Assembly: GCA_003139975.1 (NCBI GenBank)
Contig: PLHN01000083.1
Location: 1-5,700, forward strand
Source: Acidobacteriaceae bacterium
GTDB taxonomy: Bacteria > Acidobacteriota > Terriglobia > Terriglobales > Acidobacteriaceae
Reading direction: 5' to 3'
DNA: 5,700 bases
The position numbers and the translations under genes are program-made. Below, piece by piece: positions 1-4,715 of the stretch. The notes under the pieces are model-generated. The model was not told where the DNA came from, ran no database searches, and saw nothing but the letters and a program-made list of their open reading frames with translations. Numbering within the stretch: position 1 is the stretch's first letter; the number at the start of each line of letters is the position of its first letter.

Positions 1-704
1 TCCGCAAGCTCGACCAGCTGCGCTCCTCCCACGTCAACCAGCAGCACAATATCCGCTGGCAGATCCGCAGCCTGCCGGAGCATATACGCCGCTCGCAGGA
101 TATCTCAAAGCATCTTGCCTCCGACATCGCCACCCGCGACGCGAATAGTTCCGACGATTTTTGCATGACGGTAGGCAGGCGTAGTTTCTCGGGCAAGGGG
201 GCGCGTGAGGAAGCGGCTTCAGCCCTGAACGAGGTCGTACTCTCCTGGCGTAATGACGAGTCTGTCCAGGGGCGGGGAAAATTCAGGGGCTTCGAGATAG
301 CAAGCCGTGGACATCCGCTGAAGTCGGAAGCCGACCCGGAAATCCTCATTCGCGGCGCACAGACCTACCGCGCGCAGTTCAATCCCGAAAACCCGCTGGG
401 CACCATGCAGAGCATCGAACATGCGCTGAGGTCGCTCGACCGCCTGGCTGCCAAGGAACGCGAAGAAACCGAACGGCAGGAGAAGGCGCTGGCCGAGTAC
501 AAGAGCCAGCTAAACCGCCCCTTCGAGCATGAATCGCGCCTCAAGGAGCTTCTTGCCAAACAGGCCGGGCTTAACCGCGCCCTCGACCTCGACAAGCATG
601 ACAGCCAGGTCGCACCCGCAGAACCTGAGGCTGAGAAAGAACCCGCCGCAGCTACCTTCGTAGAACGCATCCGGCAAGACCGGAGTGCCGAGATGGCGCT
701 ATGA
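1..704 (+). CDS. C-terminal tail of a giant DarB-like helicase/DNA methylase (5' end outside window)
   Basis: The reading frame is open from the left edge (first full codon at 3) to TGA at 702-704, giving the last 233 residues. An internal ATG at 165 is not the start, because the frame continues upstream with coherent helical sequence. What is seen: a charged helical stretch (1-45), then DDFCMTVG (51-58), then KGAREEAASAL (65-75), then GFEIA (96-100), then a long charged, probably coiled-coil segment (about 132-195) containing RPFEHESRLKEL (172-183), and an Ala/Glu/Pro-rich tail. This order (FxMxVG, then R..A...L, then GFEI, then a helix with pFE.E..L.EL) matches, from memory, the C-terminus of the very large helicase plus N6-methylase proteins of plasmids, integrative elements and phage P1 (DarB, an antirestriction protein). 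The catalytic domains lie outside the window, so activity cannot be judged. It converges on the next gene and overlaps it by 6 bp. Confidence 0.72.
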   Translation, partial: RKLDQLRSSHVNQQHNIRWQIRSLPEHIRRSQDISKHLASDIATRDANSSDDFCMTVGRRSFSGKGAREEAASALNEVVLSWRNDESVQGRGKFRGFEIASRGHPLKSEADPEILIRGAQTYRAQFNPENPLGTMQSIEHALRSLDRLAAKEREETERQEKALAEYKSQLNRPFEHESRLKELLAKQAGLNRALDLDKHDSQVAPAEPEAEKEPAAATFVERIRQDRSAEMAL

Positions 705-1856
705 CGACGGCACCGATTTAGGATTCCATTTCCGGTATTGCTCGATTGGCCCGGCAAACGGCGGAATAATCTCATGAAAAGCGCGATGCAGATTGCCAGC
801 CATCTTCAGGACCAGTCCGGCGATGCGATGCGCGGACTCCTGTGATTCATGGAGGGCCTGCTTCGGACGGACGGAGATATCGCCGCTGTCGGCGATGTAT
901 TTTTCGTCGGCCTCCCCTCCTTTGTGCTCGTAGACATGGCGGCGGTGAAACATCAGTTTGGCGAATTCCACATCTTCCGGCTTCAGGCCGTCCAGGATAT
1001 CGATATCGAAAATCTCCTTCAGCTCGCCCGCCACCACGGCCAGATTATGGAAGCGTCTGTTTTCCAGCCTGTTCCTGCGCCCTTGCGTCAAAGGGACCTG
1101 ATGAACCAACTGCTCCACGTACCTGCCAACCGATGAATCAAACGCGGCGACGGCATCCCTGACACACGCCTCGTACGGTCCGCCTGCATTGATGCGCTCA
1201 CGTATGGCCGGCACTATTTTCTGGGAAAGCTCCTGCAGGTCATTTCGCGTGCGGCACCTGGAGCAATATCCGTAAATGCCGAGTATGTCGTTGAAACCTC
1301 CGCAGGCGGTGCATTCAAACTTGTTCTGCTGGCTCTGCTCCGCGTAATAGAAAGGAGGCTTTTGCGCCGCGTTGCCCGCGGCATCGGCAACCGCATCCAT
1401 GTCGATTACGTAGTCCCCGTCGGCATCCGCCGCGAGCGCGTCCCTCATCTTTTCGCAATACTGCGCGACATAGGAGCGCTGGGCGGCCGTCAGGAAGTCC
1501 TGCACCTCGCCCTGCATGCCGCAATTCGGGCAAAAGTTTGTGCCCGCCTGGTCGCGCCAGTACGACTTGCACGCCGGGCATTCGTGTCCGTATTTCCCTT
1601 CGCTGTCGGAGCCGATAAATACCATGTAACAGCCTGGAAACGGAGGCGGCGGCATCGGGCTGCCGATTCCACCCAGGGGCAGGCCGCACACCGGAACGCC
1701 CTGAGCAAGCGCATAGATTGCGAAAATACCCGACGCGACCGGGCGCTGATGCTGCCATGTCTGCTGGTATACCCTGCGCCCGTCCTTATCCCTGCCTACC
1801 CGCAGGACCACCTGTCCGCCGGAATGCGCGATCTCGTGAAATTCGTCTTTGCTCAT
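699..1856 (-). CDS. Double zinc-ribbon protein with C-terminal HEPN-like domain (candidate ribonuclease)
   Basis: The protein has 385 residues from ATG at 1856. It has two four-cysteine zinc ribbons of identical spacing, CxxC-12-CxxC: C93/C96/C109/C112 and C182/C185/C198/C201. The N-terminal 90 residues are unrecognised and include a Gly/Pro-rich patch (58-75, GSPMPPPPFPG). The C-terminal third is mainly helical and contains HRRHVYEH (304-311), which fits the HEPN superfamily Rx4-6H signature (R306, H311), followed by KGGEADEKY and a later helix (332-362). HEPN proteins with this motif are often metal-independent RNases in toxin and abortive-infection systems; the assignment here is inference from motif and context. 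No signal peptide or membrane segment is apparent. The start is uncertain: GGGGA lies too close to the ATG, and GTG at 1889 (GGGA about 6 nt upstream) or TTG at 1922 (AAGGG about 6 nt upstream) could add 11 or 22 residues. MSKDEF reads as a natural N-terminus. The gene stands alone on its strand; it overlaps the DarB-like tail by 6 bp and is divergent from the DUF736 gene. Confidence 0.75.
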   Translation of the reverse strand: MSKDEFHEIAHSGGQVVLRVGRDKDGRRVYQQTWQHQRPVASGIFAIYALAQGVPVCGLPLGGIGSPMPPPPFPGCYMVFIGSDSEGKYGHECPACKSYWRDQAGTNFCPNCGMQGEVQDFLTAAQRSYVAQYCEKMRDALAADADGDYVIDMDAVADAAGNAAQKPPFYYAEQSQQNKFECTACGGFNDILGIYGYCSRCRTRNDLQELSQKIVPAIRERINAGGPYEACVRDAVAAFDSSVGRYVEQLVHQVPLTQGRRNRLENRRFHNLAVVAGELKEIFDIDILDGLKPEDVEFAKLMFHRRHVYEHKGGEADEKYIADSGDISVRPKQALHESQESAHRIAGLVLKMAGNLHRAFHEIIPPFAGPIEQYRKWNPKSVPSS

Positions 1857-2100
1857 TCCCCTATCATAGCGAGGAGCATCGCCCCCCACCGTGCTTCCCG
1901 CTGCAATTGAACGACGATCCAACCATCGCCCTTGACGCTGTCTCCTTTCGTGTTTCTGGCCGCAACTCCCATGCCCGCTTCTTTGTATGCCGGCGACTAT
2001 GCGCGCGTCGCTCGCAAGATCAATAACGGATTTTCCTCTCTCCCTGCGGTCGATTCATCGCGAAGCAAAATCCTATGACTTGCTCCCTGTCCCGCGCGCC

Positions 2101-2115
2101 TGACGTGCGCCGTCA
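2101..2115. promoter_or_regulatory. Small inverted repeat upstream of DUF736 gene (possible operator)
   Basis: Perfect 5-bp arms TGACG and CGTCA flank a 5-bp spacer TGCGC, 45 bp before the DUF736 start codon. The position suits a repressor half-site pair or a weak RNA hairpin in the leader. With arms this short, chance is a real alternative. Confidence 0.2.
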
Positions 2116-2145
2116 AGAAGCTGCATTGGGCGGCTTCAACAAACC

Positions 2146-2153
2146 AAAAGGAG
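2146..2153 (+). promoter_or_regulatory. Strong ribosome binding site of the DUF736 gene
   Basis: AAAAGGAG lies 7 nt before ATG 2161, the strongest Shine-Dalgarno match on this strand. It fixes the start codon and suggests high translation of the small protein. Confidence 0.8.
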
Positions 2154-2160
2154 ACTAAAC

Positions 2161-2505
2161 ATGGGCTACAACATTGGATTTTTCAAAGCTACCGATACCG
2201 GCTACACGGGCAAAATCGAGACTCTCGCCCTCAAGCTGCAGGCTGAATTCACCCGCGTACTCAACAGAACCAACGAGAACGCTCCTGCCTTCGAAATCTA
2301 CAGCGGTGACCTCAGGATCGGCGCGGCCTGGGAACGTACTGGCAAGAGTGGCAAATACCTCTCCGTGAACCTGGAAGACCCCAGCTTCTCACCCGGTTAC
2401 TACAACCTTTACCGCAACCGTGGCGTGGAAGACGGCCATACGCTGGTATTCGACCGCCCGCGTTCCCGGAAGGACGACAAGTCCGAATTGACGCAGGCAG
2501 CGTAA
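2161..2505 (+). CDS. DUF736 family protein
   Basis: A complete 114-residue protein with the hallmarks of DUF736: N-terminal IGFFKATDTGYTGKIETLAL (5-24), then ENAPAFEIYSGDLRIGAAWE (39-58) with the family's NAP.F...G..RIGAAW core, then YLSVNLEDPSF (66-76) matching YLSVxLDDPSF. The C-terminus (95-114) is charged, probably disordered, and follows VFDRPRSR. DUF736 proteins are small, cytosolic and of unknown biochemical function, and are typical of conjugative plasmids and integrative elements of alpha-, beta- and gammaproteobacteria. It is the first gene of a rightward cluster, with a strong ribosome binding site, and is followed at once by an intrinsic terminator, so it may be made in excess of the genes beyond. 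Length is normal for the family. Confidence 0.93.
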   Translation: MGYNIGFFKATDTGYTGKIETLALKLQAEFTRVLNRTNENAPAFEIYSGDLRIGAAWERTGKSGKYLSVNLEDPSFSPGYYNLYRNRGVEDGHTLVFDRPRSRKDDKSELTQAA

Positions 2506-2512
2506 CGTTTCG

Positions 2513-2545
2513 GGGGCGGCAGCAATGCCGCCCCTTCATTTTTTT
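2513..2545 (+). terminator. Intrinsic (Rho-independent) terminator after the DUF736 gene
   Basis: A perfect 8-bp GC stem, GGGGCGGC (2513-2520) with GCCGCCCC (2527-2534), closes a 6-nt loop AGCAAT and is followed by TTCATTTTTTT. It begins 7 bp after the DUF736 stop codon. Only 29 bp then remain before the methyltransferase start, with no evident promoter, so the downstream genes probably depend on readthrough. Confidence 0.9.
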
Positions 2546-2574
2546 CACCCGCCTATCTGTAAAGGAAATTGGCA

Positions 2575-3234
2575 ATGAGCATCAGCACCATCCTTCACGG
2601 CGACTGCGTGAATCTCCTTCCGCAAATGGAGACCGCCAGCGTCGATTTCGTCCTCACCGACCCACCTTACCTTGTGTCATACAAGTCTCGTGACGGGCGC
2701 ACTATCAGCAACGACAGGAACGACGCGTGGCTGGTTCCCGCCTTCGCTGAGATGTACCGGGTTCTTGTTTCTGACGCTTTCTGTCTCACGTTTTATGGAT
2801 GGCCGCATGCCGACCGCTTCATGAGCGCCTTCCGCAGCGCCGGGTTCCGCCCGGTCGGCCATTTCGCTTTCCCGAAGCCGTACGTCTCCTCGGTCGGCCA
2901 TGTGCGCTGCCAGCATGAATCCGCGTATCTTCTCGCGAAGGGAAATCCTAAAACATCCGCTCCGCTTTCCGACGTTATCCCCTGGTCCGAAAATACCGGC
3001 AACAAGCTTCACCCCACGCAGAAGCCCACTTCGGTTCTGCGTCCGTTCATCGAGAGCTATTGCCCGCCTTCTGGAGCGGTGCTCGACCCGTTCGCGGGCT
3101 CAGGCTCGACGCTGGAAGCAGCCAGAAGCCTGGGAAGGCGCTATATCGGCATTGAGATAGACGCGAGATTCCACGCTGCCGCTACGCGGCGACTTACCTG
3201 TGATTCCGCGCCATCCACCGCAAAAGCCAACTGA
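2575..3234 (+). CDS. Beta-class site-specific DNA methyltransferase, probably adenine-N6 (orphan)
   Basis: A complete 219-residue enzyme of the N6_N4_Mtase fold, predicted to transfer a methyl group from S-adenosylmethionine to DNA. Motif order is that of the beta class: catalytic motif IV DPPY (29-32) near the N-terminus, a variable recognition region (about 36-140), HPTQKP (146-151), then the cofactor-binding motif I DPFAGSGST (171-179) and IGIEID (191-196, acidic E194) near the C-terminus. DPPY rather than SPPY favours adenine over cytosine-N4. All key motifs look intact and the length is short but usual for plasmid and phage members. ATG 2575 is chosen because AAAGGA (2561-2566) lies 8 nt before it; the in-frame TTG at 2569 is too close to that site. 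No restriction endonuclease is visible beside it, so it is an orphan here, probably protecting the element against host restriction or marking it epigenetically. The recognition sequence cannot be read from the protein. Confidence 0.93.
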   Translation: MSISTILHGDCVNLLPQMETASVDFVLTDPPYLVSYKSRDGRTISNDRNDAWLVPAFAEMYRVLVSDAFCLTFYGWPHADRFMSAFRSAGFRPVGHFAFPKPYVSSVGHVRCQHESAYLLAKGNPKTSAPLSDVIPWSENTGNKLHPTQKPTSVLRPFIESYCPPSGAVLDPFAGSGSTLEAARSLGRRYIGIEIDARFHAAATRRLTCDSAPSTAKAN

Positions 3235-3249
3235 GGAAGGAGAACCAAC

Positions 3250-3492
3250 ATGCCGATGACGATGGACGAACGCCTGGACCACGCACGCGCCGCGCTGACA
3301 GCCTACTTCGCAACGAAAGGCGAGCCGCTTCCCGAGGGGCCTTCGGACTTTCAGGATACGGATGTCAGCGACCTGATTGCGGACCTGCTGCACCTGCAGA
3401 AGTATCTGGGCTACAAGGACGCAGAAACCACGATTGCCACGGCGGTCATGCACTACGAGGCCGAGCAGGAAGAATATGCGGCGCATGGCTAG
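3250..3492 (+). CDS. Small acidic protein, function unknown
   Basis: An 80-residue protein with a good ribosome binding site (AAGGAG at 3237-3242, 7 nt before ATG), starting 15 bp after the methyltransferase stop and so probably co-transcribed with it. The sequence reads as mostly helical: a first helix DERLDHARAALTAYF (6-20), a Pro/Glu-rich turn (25-33), then DVSDLIADLLHLQKYLG (38-54) and AETTIATAVMHYEAEQEEY (58-76). It is acidic and has no cysteines, membrane segment or signal peptide. I do not recognise a named domain; the layout resembles small hypothetical proteins of conjugative elements. Ribosome site, tight spacing and coherent codon use support it as real. Confidence 0.8.
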   Translation: MPMTMDERLDHARAALTAYFATKGEPLPEGPSDFQDTDVSDLIADLLHLQKYLGYKDAETTIATAVMHYEAEQEEYAAHG

Positions 3493-3862
3493 TGTCCACA
3501 TCGCGCTTGAAAAATCTATATCTATGGATAGAGTGACGCCTGAACCACAGCCGGTAGAAATCGCAGTCATGCCACAGGCTTCATATTCCCGCGCGCCGCA
3601 TGCAGACGCGCAGCCCTTCCGCCAGCCTTACTACAAGCCGCATACGTCACTCGGCGCAACCGGCCATTGGGTCAAGACAGCGGGACTCCTTGCCCCGCTG
3701 GTCATTGGCGAATTTGTCAAAGACCCAGACCAGAGATGGCGTTTTATTCGCATCGCCGCCGTCGCCACGGCGCTGGTGTCCGAAGCGATGTGGACGCACA
3801 GGATAACGAAAGAGCGGGAAGAGGCTCGCGAGCGCGAACGCGAATGCCGAGCTCAGTATTGA
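3485..3862 (+). CDS. Hypothetical protein with weak hydrophobic segments and a charged C-terminus
   Basis: A 125-residue protein starting at ATG 3485, which overlaps the preceding stop (ATGGCTAG), a typical translational-coupling arrangement. AGGAAG at 3467-3472 is the nearest ribosome-site match; the in-frame ATGs at 3476 and 3524 are less likely starts. The frame reads further upstream to 3377, but that part is antisense-like, Arg/Cys/Thr-rich and lies inside the previous gene. The first 55 residues are Pro/Gln-rich and probably disordered. Two moderately hydrophobic stretches follow, VKTAGLLAPLVIGEFV (63-78) and FIRIAAVATALVSEAMW (87-103), separated by a charged turn KDPDQRWR, then a highly charged tail KEREEARERERE. 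The hydrophobic stretches are marginal for a membrane hairpin; an amphipathic association is equally possible. No family is recognised. It ends 12 bp before the convergent H-NS-like gene stop. Confidence 0.68.
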   Translation: MASVHIALEKSISMDRVTPEPQPVEIAVMPQASYSRAPHADAQPFRQPYYKPHTSLGATGHWVKTAGLLAPLVIGEFVKDPDQRWRFIRIAAVATALVSEAMWTHRITKEREEARERERECRAQY

Positions 3863-3874
3863 GTCTCTATTCAG

Positions 3875-4282
3875 CTACACCGATTTCCGGGTCGCCGCCG
3901 CGTTATCGTTCGCGGCTAAGCCCGCAATCTCGACGGCCTTGCCTCCTTGCGCTTCCAGTTCCCGCAGCCAGTTGGGCTTCTGGCCCTTCGCGTTCCATAC
4001 AAGCGTTTTGTTTGTAGGATGCTGGTAGCTGTGCCCGCCGTGGTAGACAACGCCTCTGGACGCTCTCTTTTTGCCATTTCCGCCCAGGGATTTCAAGGTC
4101 AGTCCGGCAGCGGCCAGAACGACGCGCGCATCATCGAGCGCTTTTGCCTGCACGGCCCGCGCGTCCTCAATCGCCTTGGCCTTCCTTTGTTCATCCCTTC
4201 GCTTCAGCAGGCCCTCGCATTGCCCTATAACAGTCCTTATTTCATCGTCCTGAAGCACGTCTAGTGTGGCGATGCTTATCAT
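3875..4282 (-). CDS. H-NS family nucleoid-associated DNA-binding protein
   Basis: A complete 135-residue protein with H-NS architecture: an N-terminal helical oligomerisation region (about 4-58, with DEIRTVIGQCEGLLKRRDEQ at 13-32), a Gly/Lys/Arg-rich linker (62-77), and the C-terminal DNA-binding domain (about 78-112) with YQHPTNKTLVWNAKGQKPNW (86-105), matching the family pattern Y.hP.n..l.W.G.G..P.WL. H-NS proteins bind AT-rich DNA in the minor groove and silence foreign genes; plasmid copies can act as stealth factors that limit fitness cost in a new host. The usual Q/R-G-R minor-groove motif appears here as K-G-Q (99-101). The start is fixed by AAAGGAG (minus strand, 4292-4298) 9 nt upstream. 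It is the last gene of the leftward relaxase operon, and its first 41 bp overlap the preceding gene in another frame. A 15-residue tail after the domain is Ala/Asn-rich. Confidence 0.87.
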   Translation of the reverse strand: MISIATLDVLQDDEIRTVIGQCEGLLKRRDEQRKAKAIEDARAVQAKALDDARVVLAAAGLTLKSLGGNGKKRASRGVVYHGGHSYQHPTNKTLVWNAKGQKPNWLRELEAQGGKAVEIAGLAANDNAAATRKSV

Positions 4283-4715
4283 CGTCTTCTTCTCCTTTGA
4301 TTGCGTTCATAATCTCCTCAAAATCCGGGTACGACTTCACGCTCATAATGACGGGCTGATCCTCGGGGCTGTCATGATTCAGCAGGCTCGCCTGCCTGCT
4401 TACGAGCTCACGGATGCCGTTGAGCTGGCCTTCACGAATCTGGCCCACCAGAATGCCCAGATTGTGGCCCTCGATTTCCACGGCGCGGTTGCCGAATATG
4501 ACCACCAGCTTTTCGCGGTCGCCTTCGTCGCTCCACCGGTAACCCAGGTAATGCGACCAGGCGAAGCCTTCCGCCATTCGCCCGTCGCGCCGCTCCACAT
4601 GCAGATTGAACGCCTGAGCCGTATGCTGGCGCTCTTTCGTGTAAGGCTGCCCCTCCGCTGCCGGCTCGCCCTTCTCCAGGATTCGGTTTACGAAACGGTT
4701 CTTCGTGTCATGCAT
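4242..4715 (-). CDS. Conserved-looking protein of the relaxase operon, function unknown
   Basis: A 157-residue protein starting at ATG 4715, which overlaps the relaxase stop by 8 bp, with GGAGG (minus strand, 4725-4729) 9 nt upstream. The frame is open to 4811 upstream, but that part lies within the relaxase and lacks a better start. The sequence is soluble and mixed alpha/beta: a polar N-terminus (1-35), a compact central block FAWSHYLGYRWSDEGDREKL (51-70), then VVIFGNRAVEIEGHNLGILV (71-90), then QIREGQLNGIRELV, and a helix DFEEIMNAIKGEEDDD (131-146). The central VxFGxRxVxIEGHNL stretch looks like small proteins I associate with MobF transfer regions, but no function can be given. The last 14 codons overlap the start of the H-NS-like gene, and the codons for KGEE carry that gene's ribosome binding site, so translation of the two is likely coupled. 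Confidence 0.78.
   Translation of the reverse strand: MHDTKNRFVNRILEKGEPAAEGQPYTKERQHTAQAFNLHVERRDGRMAEGFAWSHYLGYRWSDEGDREKLVVIFGNRAVEIEGHNLGILVGQIREGQLNGIRELVSRQASLLNHDSPEDQPVIMSVKSYPDFEEIMNAIKGEEDDDKHRHTRRASGR

Larger units (their letters stand above)
1857..2160. other. Divergent intergenic region, probable promoter-bearing spacer
   Basis: These 304 bp separate the zinc-ribbon/HEPN gene (leftward) from the DUF736 gene (rightward), so promoters for both should lie here. No hexamer pair is good enough to call: TATGAC at 2074 resembles a -10 but its -35 is poor. The stretch holds one small inverted repeat at 2101-2115 and the DUF736 ribosome binding site at its right end. Frames crossing it on either strand are antisense shadows or very short. 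No tRNA, attachment site or long repeat is seen. Confidence 0.5.

Noticed and set aside
842..1162. Plus-strand reading frames inside the zinc-ribbon/HEPN gene (842-1162 and 849-1136).
   Set aside because: They are antisense shadows of a longer frame that has clear zinc ribbons; neither has a recognisable domain.
1864..1926. A 20-codon minus-strand frame ending 7 nt before the zinc-ribbon/HEPN start, with AAAGGAGA upstream, as a possible leader peptide.
   Set aside because: The Shine-Dalgarno match is about 15 nt from its ATG, too far, and the peptide has no attenuator-like codon run or hairpin.
1718..2026. Plus-strand frame of 102 codons entering the divergent spacer.
   Set aside because: It is Arg/Pro/Cys-rich, lies mostly antisense to the zinc-ribbon gene, and shows no family resemblance.
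2677..3012. Minus-strand frame of 111 codons opposite the methyltransferase.
   Set aside because: The plus strand carries an intact methyltransferase with all motifs; the antisense frame shows no domain.
3377..3484. Upstream extension of the 125-residue gene to ATG 3377.
   Set aside because: It overlaps most of the 80-residue gene and reads as an Arg/Thr/Cys-rich out-of-frame translation; ATG 3485 overlapping the stop is the better start.
3521..3532. Short palindrome TCTATGGATAGA within coding sequence.
   Set aside because: Five-bp arms inside a gene are expected by chance and nothing in the context supports an operator.
3507..3534. TTGAAA and TAGAGT 16 bp apart, a promoter-like pair in an AT-rich patch.
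   Set aside because: It lies inside the 125-residue gene with no downstream plus-strand gene to serve before the convergent H-NS-like gene; the -10 match is weak.
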